Below are positions 17,299 to 25,928 of a stretch of DNA of 64,000 bases, piece after piece. The notes below the pieces were generated by a model. That model saw only the letters and a list, made by a program, of their open reading frames with translations, did not search any database and was not told the origin of the DNA. Origin of the DNA: JAGNGI01 sp035448825 (lineage in GTDB: Bacteria > Fidelibacterota > UBA2242); NCBI GenBank assembly GCA_035448825.1, contig DAOTJS010000009.1:17728-81727 (forward strand), given 5' to 3'. Each line of letters starts with the position of its first letter. Positions within the stretch are counted from its first letter, which is position 1. Made by a program: the position numbers and the translations under genes.

Positions 17299-18750
17299 AT
17301 GGCTAAAATTGATCTAAACCCCGATTACTATTCCGAACTCGCTCAGTTTACAATCGAGAGTGATGTTGATGCTATTCTTTGGATTGATGCTGAGAGTACG
17401 ATTTACCGGGTCAATCAAGCCGCCTGTCAGTTATTACAATTCTCGCCTGACGAACTGATCGGCAAAAATTTAGATGATATAATGGACATTCAGAATGATC
17501 CGAACAAAGCCGACCTACATCACTTTTTAGATCAAATTAGTATCATAAAAAAGAATGGAGTCGCAGTTATCGAAAACAATTTCCGGACGAAAGATGGTCG
17601 GATTCTGACTCTGGAAATCTCGGCGCATTTATTTATTTTTAAAAATCATGAATACATTTGCGTGTTCGCCAGAGATATAACCGAACGAAAAAAAGCTCAG
17701 GAAGAATTACAAAAGACACTAAAGGAATTGGAATTTTTAAAAAATAAATTATATGAAGAAAATATTTACCTTCAGAATGAAATTAAACTAACGCACAATT
17801 TTGAAGAAATTATCGGTAAAAGTCAGAGCCTCCGCAAGGTTCTGGAAAAAGTGGAACAGGTAGCCGCTACCGATGCCACCGTATTAATTCAGGGAGAAAC
17901 CGGAACCGGGAAAGAACTTATTGCCCGCACCATTCACCATATTAGTGCGCGCAGTTCCAGCCCGTTGGTCAAGGTAAATTGTGCGACTTTACCAGCCGCT
18001 TTAATTGAAAGTGAATTATTTGGACATGAGAAGGGGGCTTTTACCGGAGCGCTTTATCGTAAAATGGGACGTTTTGAATTGGCTAATGGCGGTACGATTT
18101 TCCTGGATGAAATCGGTGACCTACCCCTGGAAATCCAGTCTAAGCTTTTAAGAGTAATTCAGGAAGGCGAATTTGAACGAATTGGTAGTCCTAAAACCCT
18201 TAAAACCGACGTGCGGATTATAGCCGCGACCAATCGCAACCTTGAAGCCGCAGTTCAAAGCGGCGAATTTCGCAAAGACCTCTATTATCGTTTGAATGTT
18301 TTCCCGATTCAGGTTCCGCCTCTACGCGAAAGAACGGAAGATATTCCTCTTTTAGTACATCATTTTGTCCAGAAATATTCGAAGAAAATCGGTCGCAAAA
18401 TAGATATTGTACCAGCTAAGGTAATGCGTACTTTAACAAGCTATAATTGGCCGGGAAATATCCGGGAGCTAGAAAATATTATCGAAAGAGCCGTTATCAT
18501 TACCAATGGACGGACGCTTCGGATTGGTAATTGGTTTACAACTGATACGCCGGTGATAAATAAAGAAAAAATTCAATCCTTACGAGAAGCCGAAAAGGAT
18601 TACATCCTAAAAGTACTATCCTTGACAAACTGGCGGGTCAGCGGTCCTAAGGGAGCCGCTCAACTCTTGGATATCAATCCTCAAACATTAGTCTCCAAAA
18701 TGAAAAAATTGGGGATTCAGCGGAATATGCCCAATAATGAATTATCATAA
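17299..18750 (+). CDS. PAS-domain sigma54-dependent transcriptional activator
   Basis: 483 residues from ATG 17299 (an in-frame TTG lies 15 bp upstream). A PAS domain (about 15-135, ending IFKNHEYICVFARDITERK) senses the signal. A short coiled coil leads to the AAA+ domain with Walker A GETGTGKE, the sigma54-contacting GAFTGA loop (about 246-251) and Walker B IFLDEIGD. The C-terminus has a Fis-type helix-turn-helix (GAAQLLDINPQTLVSKMKK). Such proteins drive open-complex formation by sigma54 polymerase. No receiver domain or adjacent kinase is present, so the PAS domain itself probably detects a ligand or redox state. It lies just upstream of a sigma54-like promoter for the thioredoxin-fold/radical SAM operon, its most likely target. 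Confidence 0.93.
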   Translation: MAKIDLNPDYYSELAQFTIESDVDAILWIDAESTIYRVNQAACQLLQFSPDELIGKNLDDIMDIQNDPNKADLHHFLDQISIIKKNGVAVIENNFRTKDGRILTLEISAHLFIFKNHEYICVFARDITERKKAQEELQKTLKELEFLKNKLYEENIYLQNEIKLTHNFEEIIGKSQSLRKVLEKVEQVAATDATVLIQGETGTGKELIARTIHHISARSSSPLVKVNCATLPAALIESELFGHEKGAFTGALYRKMGRFELANGGTIFLDEIGDLPLEIQSKLLRVIQEGEFERIGSPKTLKTDVRIIAATNRNLEAAVQSGEFRKDLYYRLNVFPIQVPPLRERTEDIPLLVHHFVQKYSKKIGRKIDIVPAKVMRTLTSYNWPGNIRELENIIERAVIITNGRTLRIGNWFTTDTPVINKEKIQSLREAEKDYILKVLSLTNWRVSGPKGAAQLLDINPQTLVSKMKKLGIQRNMPNNELS

Positions 18751-18858
18751 ATTATATGATATTTCATAAATAAACCGATTGCTAACTGCAGTGATATCTA
18801 ACCGCAAACATTGCGTTAATCTTTAAATAGTAAACTGTTATCAAACATAACCATAGAC

Positions 18859-18875
18859 TTGGTACGGATTTTGTC
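18859..18875 (+). promoter_or_regulatory. Sigma54-like promoter candidate for the thioredoxin-fold/radical SAM operon
   Basis: TTGGTACGGATTTTGTC has the -24 GG and -12 G at canonical 12-bp spacing and shares the form TTGG-Y-ACG-n-TTTGTC with the dnaK site. The predicted start near 18886 is only 4 nt before the first possible ATG (18890) but 46 nt before the ATG at 18932, which has an AAGAAG ribosome-binding site. Confidence 0.45.
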
Positions 18876-18931
18876 CTATAATTAGTTGTATGAAAGACAA
18901 AAAAAGAAACAAAAGTCCTAAAAAAGAAGAT

Positions 18932-19243
18932 ATGGAAATTATTGATGTATCAACTTTTGATAAATTGATTCAGAGCGACAAACCGGTGGTGATAGAGTTT
19001 TATGATGAAAAAATCAGCACAAGTTATATTGTGGATTCAATATTGTCTCGCATCGCCAATTATTTTCAGAACCGTGTAAAAATTTTGAGACTGCATATAA
19101 ACCAGCACCGGGCAATTGCGAATAAATATCATATTTTTTCCTCACCAGCGACTTTGATCTTTTTAAATGGTAAACTAATCGAAATTATTCTCGGGACTTT
19201 TTCGCAGAACCAAATAATTGAGATTCTTAACAGTCTTCTTTAA
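18932..19243 (+). CDS. Thioredoxin-fold protein lacking the redox cysteines
   Basis: 103 residues from MEIIDVSTFDKL; a start at 18890 would add a 14-residue Lys-rich tail but leaves almost no leader behind the promoter candidate. The fold is clear: PVVIEFYDEK (beta strand before the active site), the alpha2 region, a SSPATLIFLNGK cis-proline segment and the last helix. In place of W-C-G-P-C the sequence reads DEKISTSY, and there is no cysteine in the whole protein, so it cannot be a thiol reductase. It may be a scaffold, chaperone or adaptor for the radical SAM protein that follows 23 bp downstream in the same operon. Confidence 0.75.
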   Translation: MEIIDVSTFDKLIQSDKPVVIEFYDEKISTSYIVDSILSRIANYFQNRVKILRLHINQHRAIANKYHIFSSPATLIFLNGKLIEIILGTFSQNQIIEILNSLL

Positions 19244-19266
19244 TGTAAAGAAAAGGAGGTTCAAAT

Positions 19267-20685
19267 ATGGCGACCTTTAAGAATTACATCAATAAAATTG
19301 CGCTCGATAAATTAGTGACCTATTGTATTAAAGACCCTCAAAAGCATATACCTAAGCTTATTGATTTGGTTGAAAAAAGCGCATGGCTTCCAATTCATAA
19401 AAGTTATGTCCAGGGCGCGAAAAGTATTATTAGCAATCCCGACTCGAATTGGTATCAACTAGCTACGCGAGCAATTAGGGATATAGACCCGGACATCATT
19501 CACAAAATGATTAGGAATTTCTTTATTAACTCCGGATTCGAAGGACAGGCTAAGATAGTCGAGGAACGAGAAATGTACGGTTTTGGCGTTCCCTGGGCGG
19601 TGCTAATGGATCCGACCTCAGCTTGTAACTTGAAATGTAAGGGTTGTTGGGCAAGTGAATATGATAAGAGTCTTAACCTTGATAACGGTACAATTGACCG
19701 AATAATTCGGGAAGGTAAAGAGCTGGGCATTTATTTCTATATTTACAGCGGTGGTGAGCCGCTAATCCGCAAAAACGATTTGATAAGGCTGGCTGAAAAA
19801 CACTCTGACTGCGTCTTTTTATCATTTACGAATGGCACTTTAGTTGATGAACGTTTTGCGGATGAATTGCAAAGAGTGGGAAATTTTTCGCTGGCATTAA
19901 GCATTGAAGGCGATGAAGAAGCAACCGATTTCCGAAGAGGTAAAGGCAGTTACCAAAAACTGATTTCTGCGATGAAAATTTTGAAATCACGAGGCATTCC
20001 TTTTGGTTTTTCGACCTGCTATCATAGCCAGAACTGGAATATTGTGGCTGAGCCGGAATATCTTGATCAGATGATTGAGGCTGGCTGTCTTTTCGGCTGG
20101 TATTTTACTTATATGCCGCTGGGAAAACACGCCGATCTTAGTTTGCTTGCCCGTCCGGAACATCGAGAGCATATGTACTACCGTGTGCGCGAAGCACGTC
20201 AGACCAAACCAATTTTCTTGATTGATTTCTGGAATGACGGAGAATATGTCAATGGTTGTATTGCCGGTGGGCGTCGTTATCTCCATATCAATGCCAATGG
20301 CGATGTCGAACCCTGCGCCTTCATTCATTATTCCGATACAAACATTAAGAATGTATCTTTAATGGAGGCTTTACAATCACCATTGTTCCTCCAGTATCAA
20401 AAGCATCAACCATTTAATCAAAATCATCTGAGGCCTTGTCCATTACTGGATAATCCGGACGCTTTAAAATCAATTGTGTTGGCGACTGGAGCCTATTCGA
20501 CTCAGCATATAGATCGTGAGGATGTTGTAGAATTAACTGATAAATGTCAGGCAGCGGCGCGAGCCTGGAAACCGACAGCAGAAAGATTGTGGGAAAAGAC
20601 CTTGAAAAATCGTGCTAAAAAAATTACCAATTTCAAAGAACACGAACAGGAAATCGTTAATGCCGAAGCCCAGGAATTAATGTGA
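19267..20685 (+). CDS. Radical SAM protein with SPASM-like C-terminal domain
   Basis: 472 residues; a perfect AAAGGAGG lies upstream. The radical SAM motif CNLKCKGC (C120, C124, C127) follows a 115-residue N-terminal region rich in charged helices. Downstream are YSGGEPLIRK, SFTNGTLVD and ALSIEGDEEATDFRRG, the core strands of the barrel. The C-terminal CIAGGRRYLHINANGDVEPC and RPCPLL segments provide extra Cys, as in SPASM-type auxiliary-cluster domains. It belongs to a widespread group of MoaA/NirJ-like proteins of unknown reaction. It sits between a Cys-less thioredoxin-fold gene and a small SPW-like membrane gene, behind a sigma54-like promoter. No peptide precursor is visible, so a RiPP role is not supported. 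Confidence 0.85.
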   Translation: MATFKNYINKIALDKLVTYCIKDPQKHIPKLIDLVEKSAWLPIHKSYVQGAKSIISNPDSNWYQLATRAIRDIDPDIIHKMIRNFFINSGFEGQAKIVEEREMYGFGVPWAVLMDPTSACNLKCKGCWASEYDKSLNLDNGTIDRIIREGKELGIYFYIYSGGEPLIRKNDLIRLAEKHSDCVFLSFTNGTLVDERFADELQRVGNFSLALSIEGDEEATDFRRGKGSYQKLISAMKILKSRGIPFGFSTCYHSQNWNIVAEPEYLDQMIEAGCLFGWYFTYMPLGKHADLSLLARPEHREHMYYRVREARQTKPIFLIDFWNDGEYVNGCIAGGRRYLHINANGDVEPCAFIHYSDTNIKNVSLMEALQSPLFLQYQKHQPFNQNHLRPCPLLDNPDALKSIVLATGAYSTQHIDREDVVELTDKCQAAARAWKPTAERLWEKTLKNRAKKITNFKEHEQEIVNAEAQELM

Positions 20686-20689
20686 TATT

Positions 20690-20993
20690 ATGTGGCAAAC
20701 GTGGATTAATTTAGTTGTGAGCTTATGGTTAGTACTTTCCGGCCTGATTGACTTGGCAAATAGACCTAATATGATAATTCGTGGGGTTATATTACCGTTC
20801 TTGGATTTTGGCAGTGCAAGAAATGGCAGTCGGTAGTGATAGGTATATTGGGAATATGGCTTTTCATCAGCGGACTAATCGGTGGAACTTTGGTAAGCGG
20901 AATAAATTTAATAACCGTTGGAATTGCTGGTATTGTTTTTTTACTGTTATGCGCTCTCAAAAAAAGGAATCTTCATCTCCCGAGACTAAGTAG
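20690..20993 (+). pseudogene. Small SPW-repeat-like membrane protein, two frame breaks
   Basis: As read, the frame opening MWQTWINLVVSLWLVLSG stops after 48 codons. A downstream frame carries WQSVVIGILGIWLFISG, and a third ends SSSPETK just before a terminator. Adding one G to the GGGG run (20783-20786) and one A to the seven-A run (20959-20965) joins all three into one 101-residue protein of about four helices with a paired W-x-x-W-I-N/W-Q-S-V-V-I-G repeat, like SPW-repeat membrane proteins. Both breaks lie in homopolymers and need the same kind of correction, so assembly error is as likely as real decay. It begins 4 bp after the radical SAM stop and is probably the last gene of that operon. 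Confidence 0.6.
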
Positions 20994-21007
20994 TCTCTCT
21001 TCCTCCC

Positions 21008-21046
21008 AAAAAGCGGTCGGTTCTCCAAATCCGGCCGCTTTTCTAT
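21008..21046 (+). terminator. Rho-independent terminator of the radical SAM operon
   Basis: AAAGCGGTCGG pairs with CCGGCCGCTTT across a 10-nt loop (11 bp, one G-U) and is followed by T-rich sequence. An additional GAGACT-n4-AGTCTC hairpin overlaps the TAG at 20991. Confidence 0.85.
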
Positions 21047-21532
21047 TTATAACTAATATAGAAAAAGCCAGAATTAAGAAAAAAATCTAATATTTTCTTA
21101 AATCTTTGTTTTCACGAATATTAAGTATTAAACCTATTATTAAGTTCTTTGATTGATCTGCAATTTAGAAATTTCAAGAGTATCTTAGTAATAAAAAAAG
21201 TGAAAATTATATCTCATCCTTCTCAACCAGCAGATAGAAGTGAATTTGGTTTGAGGATTTCAGGAAGTAGGGAAAGTGAAAATTCGATCTGAAGTTGAGA
21301 CATCCCTCTGACCAAAATTTTTATTGGTAAATTAAAAAGTGTTAAATATATTTGAAACGGTTCAATGAATAATTCAATTTTCAAATTCAATGTTAATGTT
21401 ATGCATGAAACCCTGGGATAAATAATGTATTATCACATTAATAGATTCCATTAAAAAATATGAGTGCAATTTCAGTTACTTTACGCTTTTACCATTTACC
21501 ACAAAATATTTCAATCCGGTAATGCAAAATTG
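21047..21532 (+). other. Non-coding upstream region of the glycoside-utilisation cluster
   Basis: About 490 bp of A/T-rich sequence without a convincing gene. It carries two copies of AAAGTGAAAATT (around 21198 and 21274) and the LacI-type operator candidate at 21352-21365. No tRNA or mobile element is visible. Confidence 0.6.
21352..21365. promoter_or_regulatory. LacI-family operator candidate
   Basis: TTGAAACGGTTCAA is a 12-of-14 palindrome with a central CG, the form bound by LacI/GalR repressors. It lies 168 bp upstream of the GH10 start, the first gene of the sugar cluster. No lacI gene is in the window. Confidence 0.45.
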
Positions 21533-22639
21533 ATGGCAGTTAATAATCAAAATAAAAACTTCAGCCAATTAACTTTAAAGGAAGCTTTTAAAGATGATTT
21601 TAAGATTGGAGCGGCTCTCGATTCGCACCAGATTTACGGTCGTGATCAGATGGGTCTTGCCATAGTTGAAAAACACTTTAATAGCATTACGCCGGAAAAT
21701 GTTTTGAAATGGGAAGAAGTCCATCCGGAACCGAACCGATATAATTTCGAGGCGGCTGATCAGTTTGTTGCTTATGGCGAAAAGCATAATATGCAAATCA
21801 TTGGTCACTGTTTGGTCTGGTTTTTCCAGACGCCGGATTGGGTTTTTGAGGATGAGGCGGGTAAGCTATTAAGCCGCGAAGCATTGTTAGCGCGAATGAA
21901 GGAACACATTTTTACGGTAATGGGGCGTTATAAAGGTCGTATTCATGGCTGGGACGTCGTCAATGAAGCGCTGATGATAGATGGGACTTTCCGGAAGTGC
22001 AAATGGCTCGATATTATTGGTGAAGACTACATTCTCAAAGCATTTGAATATGCTCATGAAGCCGATCCTGACGCCGAGCTTTATTATAATGAATACGATA
22101 CTGAACATAAATCTAAACGTGAGGCACTCCTTCGGCTAATTCAGGACTTGCAGGCCAAAGGCGTCCGCGTAGATGGAATTGGGACTCAAGGGCATTGGTT
22201 TTTGGATTATCCTTCTCTTGAAGAAATCGAAAAGGCGATCGTGGAGATTTCCACAACTAATGTTAAACAAATGATAACAGAGCTGGATGTGGGAGTCCTT
22301 CCTTTTTATCCAGTTGATTCCCAGATGGTGGATATTAGTTCCTTCGATCCGGAAATGCAGAAAAAGTATAATCCTTACCCAAACGGTTTGCCGGATTCAG
22401 TCCAACAAGAACTAGCCAAACGTTATGCGGAACTTTTTGCTATTTTTCTTAAACATAGGGATAAAATTGATCGGGTGACGTTTTGGGCGGTTCATGACAA
22501 GCAATCCTGGCGCAGTTATTTACCGATTAGAGGAAGAGTGGAATACCCAATGTTGTTTGATCGCCAATGTCAACCTAAACCAGCCCTGGAAGCTGTTTTA
22601 AAAGTTGCGCAAAATCGAGCCAAATTAGGGGAGAATTAA
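21533..22639 (+). CDS. GH10 endo-beta-1,4-xylanase family protein, cytoplasmic
   Basis: 368 residues from MAVNNQNKN; an in-frame GTG at 21464 would add 23 residues without family match. The GH10 barrel shows ITPENVLKWEEVHP, HCLVWFFQTPDW, the acid/base Glu in WDVVNEAL (E145) and the nucleophile Glu in ITELDVG (E250). GH10 enzymes cut beta-1,4-xylan and short xylo-oligosaccharides with retention. No signal peptide or carbohydrate-binding module is present, so it probably trims imported oligosaccharides inside the cell. It is the first gene of a five-gene cluster (GH10, kinase, GH3, GH116-like, symporter). Confidence 0.92.
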   Translation: MAVNNQNKNFSQLTLKEAFKDDFKIGAALDSHQIYGRDQMGLAIVEKHFNSITPENVLKWEEVHPEPNRYNFEAADQFVAYGEKHNMQIIGHCLVWFFQTPDWVFEDEAGKLLSREALLARMKEHIFTVMGRYKGRIHGWDVVNEALMIDGTFRKCKWLDIIGEDYILKAFEYAHEADPDAELYYNEYDTEHKSKREALLRLIQDLQAKGVRVDGIGTQGHWFLDYPSLEEIEKAIVEISTTNVKQMITELDVGVLPFYPVDSQMVDISSFDPEMQKKYNPYPNGLPDSVQQELAKRYAELFAIFLKHRDKIDRVTFWAVHDKQSWRSYLPIRGRVEYPMLFDRQCQPKPALEAVLKVAQNRAKLGEN

Positions 22640-22734
22640 TTATTGAAAGATAAGAGCGAAATAGGAATCGGTTATTCTATTATCAGGATGCGATCCATCG
22701 CTGTAACGTTTATTTAACTCAGGAAGAATTGCAA

Positions 22735-23952
22735 ATGGAAAAGAAAAAAGATCTTGAAATTGTCGCCGCCGGGCACACTTGCCTTGATTTGATACCAGCC
22801 TTTACAATTGAGGAAGAAGTCGAAAAAATGACTGATGTCCTCGTTCCCGGCAAAATGATCAATATGGGCGAATGTGTTATTGCTGGTGGCGGACCGGTTA
22901 CCAATGCCGGAGTCTCAATCCGGCGTCTGGGTGTGAAAACCGAATTAATTGGAAAAGTTGGAAATGACGATTTTGGCCGTCTGGTTTTAGACTGGTACGA
23001 GAAAAACGAAGGTCATTTCAAGGGCATTAAAATGGTAGAAGGTGAATCAACTTCCTATACCATCGCAATCTGTATTCCCGGAATTGACCGTTTTTATCTA
23101 CATCATTGCGGCGCCAATGACACATTTGGTTATGATGATATGGACTTTGATTTGGTGGAACGTGCCAAATTAATGCTTTTCGGCTATCCACCGTGGATGC
23201 GTAAAATATACGAAAACACCGGCGCCGAGCTAACCAAAATCCTTAAAAAAACCAAAGAGTTGGGAACTACAACGGCTCTCGACCTTTCTCTGCCAGATGT
23301 TGACAGTTATGCCGGACAGGTTGACTGGAAAGCTATTTTAACTGACTGGGTACCGTTATCGGATATTATGGTGCCGAGTGCGGAGGAATTGTTCTATTTT
23401 CTATATAAAGATAAATTCTTGGAAAAAAGGGATAAACTTGGACATAAGGAGACCGTTCTCGACCAAATGACCGTTAAGGAAATTTCTACGATGGGCAGGG
23501 ACCTGATAAGAATGGGAGCGGCGATCGCAATGATAAAGTGCGGTAGTCGCGGCCTTTATATTTACACTGCCGGCCAAGAACGCTTGAAGAAGATGGGCGC
23601 GGCGGGATGTGCCGACCTTGAGAATTGGGCTAATCGCGAACTCTGGTTTCCGGTTTATCAGGAAGAAAAGTTCGTTGGCGCGCTGGGCTCCGGTGATTCG
23701 GCTATCGCCGGATTTCTCTCAGCCTTTGTCTGGGGGCATAGCATCGAATCTTGTTTGCGCTATGCTAATGCCGCCGGTAGTATGAATGTTACGGTACCTG
23801 ACGGCTTAAGCTGGAATAAGGGCTTTGATGATTTGACCAGACGCATCAAAGCCGGTTGGAAAACCAAAGAGATGAAAATAAACGAACCGGGCTGGAAAAA
23901 AGAACGCGAGTTCTGGGTTGGCCCGGATAATCGTGGTAAATGGGAATCATAA
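22735..23952 (+). CDS. PfkB-family carbohydrate kinase
   Basis: 406 residues from ATG 22735, with AGGAAG 8 bp upstream. The ribokinase fold shows an N-terminal AGGGPVTNAGVSIRRLG sugar-binding motif and the C-terminal GALGSGDSAIAGFLSAF with the catalytic Asp of the G-x-G-D anion hole. Two long insertions (around 215-240 and 265-300) make it larger than ribokinase (about 310). It phosphorylates a sugar or nucleoside with ATP. In this cluster a pentose, hexose or amino sugar released by the GH10, GH3 and GH116-like enzymes is the expected substrate. Confidence 0.88.
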   Translation: MEKKKDLEIVAAGHTCLDLIPAFTIEEEVEKMTDVLVPGKMINMGECVIAGGGPVTNAGVSIRRLGVKTELIGKVGNDDFGRLVLDWYEKNEGHFKGIKMVEGESTSYTIAICIPGIDRFYLHHCGANDTFGYDDMDFDLVERAKLMLFGYPPWMRKIYENTGAELTKILKKTKELGTTTALDLSLPDVDSYAGQVDWKAILTDWVPLSDIMVPSAEELFYFLYKDKFLEKRDKLGHKETVLDQMTVKEISTMGRDLIRMGAAIAMIKCGSRGLYIYTAGQERLKKMGAAGCADLENWANRELWFPVYQEEKFVGALGSGDSAIAGFLSAFVWGHSIESCLRYANAAGSMNVTVPDGLSWNKGFDDLTRRIKAGWKTKEMKINEPGWKKEREFWVGPDNRGKWES

Positions 23953-23969
23953 AATAATAGGAGAATAAA

Positions 23970-25787
23970 ATGTCGAAAGAGAGAGATGTATTTATTCAGA
24001 AAAAAATAGCCGGAATGACTTTAATGGAAAAAATCGGGCAATTGCTGACTTTTACTCGTCGGGGCACACTTCTTACCCCGAGTGGTATTGAGCAGATTAC
24101 CCGCTTACATTGCGGCGGTTTGTGTCTCGAACCTTATGCGGTCGAGACTTGTAAAAATCTATATTGGGGCAATTCCCAGATAGATAAGACTTTTAAACCA
24201 CCGGAAGATTATTTTAAAATAGCTAATAATTACTTTGATGGTAAGACTTTCGGCATCAGCATTACACCAGAAGAATATACCAAAGATTTGAACCGCTTAC
24301 AGAAAATTGCTATGAGCCGGCCTTCGGGTATTCCTTTACATATGACTATTGATTTCGAAGGTGATTTTAAAAATGATTATATGTCCGGTGGAATTCGCCA
24401 GTTTCCCGGACCGATGGGAATGGCGGCGATCGGTGATGAAAAATTGACTTACGAAATTGGAAAAACCATTGCCAGAATGTTGACAGCGATCGGTGTTACT
24501 CAGATGTACTCGCCGGTCTGTGACGTCAATACCAATCCAAGAAATCCGGAGATTGGTGTACGCTCTTTCAGTGATGATCCTGAAGTTTGCGCCAGACATG
24601 CCGTGGCATTGATCCGAGGCTTGCAAGATTACGGTATTGCCGCCACTGCCAAACATTTTCCTGGCAGGGGCGATTCAGGTACAGATGCTCATGATGTGCT
24701 GGAAGTGCTAAATCTTGACAAGAAAAGAATGCACGAAGTCGAGCTAGTGCCTTTCAAAGCGGCGATTGATGCCGGTGTTAAGGCGATTATGACCGGGCAT
24801 TCGGTGTATCCGGCTTATGACGACAAGTATCCTACTACATTGTCGGAAAGAATCCTGACCGGTCTTCTGAGGGAAGAACTGGGCTTTGAAGGTGTGATTG
24901 TATCCGATGCCATTGGTATGGCGGCAATTTTGAAACAATGGCCGCTGCCGCAAGCCTGCGCTATGGCAATCAAAGCCGGTTGCGATACCATTCTCTTAAA
25001 AGCCGATGATGAATCTCGTTCACAGTGTTTCTTCGGGATTAAGATGGCGGTCGAGCGCGGCGAACTTAGTGAAGAGCGAATCAATCAATCGGTCGCGCGT
25101 CTCCTGAAAATGAAATATGATCAGGGACTGTTTGAAACTGCCGGAGAAAATGATCCAGAGAAAACTCGGGAAATTACCACCGCTAAAGAGGTGATTGATT
25201 TTTCCTGGGATGTGGCCAAAAAAGCCTTGATTGTAATGCGCGATGAACAACATCTTCTACCGCTAGATCCCAAGCAGAGAATTCTGGTCATTGAGCAACG
25301 CATTCCGTATGAGTTCCTTGGAAAAGACCCATATTGCCACACGCATATGTTTTGCGAGGCAATGGTCAACCACAGTCAAAATTTGATCTTGGCGGATACG
25401 GCCTTTTCGGCTTATGAAGATGAGATCAAGGAATGTCTGGAATTAGCTAAGCAAGTTGACCTGGTCGTAATGACTAATTACTATGCGCGTATAGTAAAAT
25501 CCGGCAATAATCGGCTCCTGGTCAAGAAACTGAAAGAAGCTGGTCATAAAGTCATTGTCGTTACTAATAATCCTTATATCGAAGGTACTACTGTGGATGC
25601 CGACGCTGTCGTTTGCAATTTCAGTGGAACGCCGGATTCGATTCGGGTTTCGACTTACCTGCTTTATGGCAAAGTCATACCTTGTCCGACTACTAAATTG
25701 CCAGTAAAACCTGATGTGGTGGAGAAAACTTCCACTAAGGATCTCAAGGCGCCTAAAAAGCATCCGCTGAATCTTTCTTATTGTTAG
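23970..25787 (+). CDS. GH3 glycoside hydrolase, NagZ-like
   Basis: 605 residues with AGGAGA upstream. The GH3 barrel has the NagZ-type KHFPGRGDSGTDAHDVL loop, whose Asp-His pair supplies the acid/base, and the nucleophile Asp in VIVSDAIGM. This loop points to beta-N-acetylhexosaminidases or phosphorylases rather than to classical beta-glucosidases. A second domain (about 390-605) resembles the alpha/beta sandwich of two-domain NagZ proteins. There is no signal peptide. Its placement in a cluster with GH10 and GH116-like enzymes leaves open whether the true substrate is an amino sugar or a beta-glucoside/xyloside. Confidence 0.87.
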   Translation: MSKERDVFIQKKIAGMTLMEKIGQLLTFTRRGTLLTPSGIEQITRLHCGGLCLEPYAVETCKNLYWGNSQIDKTFKPPEDYFKIANNYFDGKTFGISITPEEYTKDLNRLQKIAMSRPSGIPLHMTIDFEGDFKNDYMSGGIRQFPGPMGMAAIGDEKLTYEIGKTIARMLTAIGVTQMYSPVCDVNTNPRNPEIGVRSFSDDPEVCARHAVALIRGLQDYGIAATAKHFPGRGDSGTDAHDVLEVLNLDKKRMHEVELVPFKAAIDAGVKAIMTGHSVYPAYDDKYPTTLSERILTGLLREELGFEGVIVSDAIGMAAILKQWPLPQACAMAIKAGCDTILLKADDESRSQCFFGIKMAVERGELSEERINQSVARLLKMKYDQGLFETAGENDPEKTREITTAKEVIDFSWDVAKKALIVMRDEQHLLPLDPKQRILVIEQRIPYEFLGKDPYCHTHMFCEAMVNHSQNLILADTAFSAYEDEIKECLELAKQVDLVVMTNYYARIVKSGNNRLLVKKLKEAGHKVIVVTNNPYIEGTTVDADAVVCNFSGTPDSIRVSTYLLYGKVIPCPTTKLPVKPDVVEKTSTKDLKAPKKHPLNLSYC

Positions 25788-25928
25788 TTAAGGTGAGCCG
25801 CATAGGAAATAACTCTATGAGGTTCGGAAAATTATAGCAACTCTTTTTCTAGTAAGTTGAAAAAGAAATTGTGAACAATGAAGGAAGGTAAATATTTAAA
25901 AATTAAATAATTAATCGGGAAAAATAGC

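Noticed and set aside
18890..18931. ATG 18890 as the thioredoxin-fold start
   Set aside because: It lies about 4 nt from the predicted transcription start with no ribosome-binding site; ATG 18932 has AAGAAG and a family-like N-terminus. Not fully excluded if another promoter is used.
19267..20685. RiPP maturase with a precursor peptide
   Set aside because: No short peptide gene with a leader or core pattern adjoins the radical SAM gene.
20781..20993. Separate 70-residue gene (and the frame 20836-21090) as independent proteins
   Set aside because: The two frames carry complementary halves of one SPW-like membrane protein; their other parts lack family features or run through a terminator.
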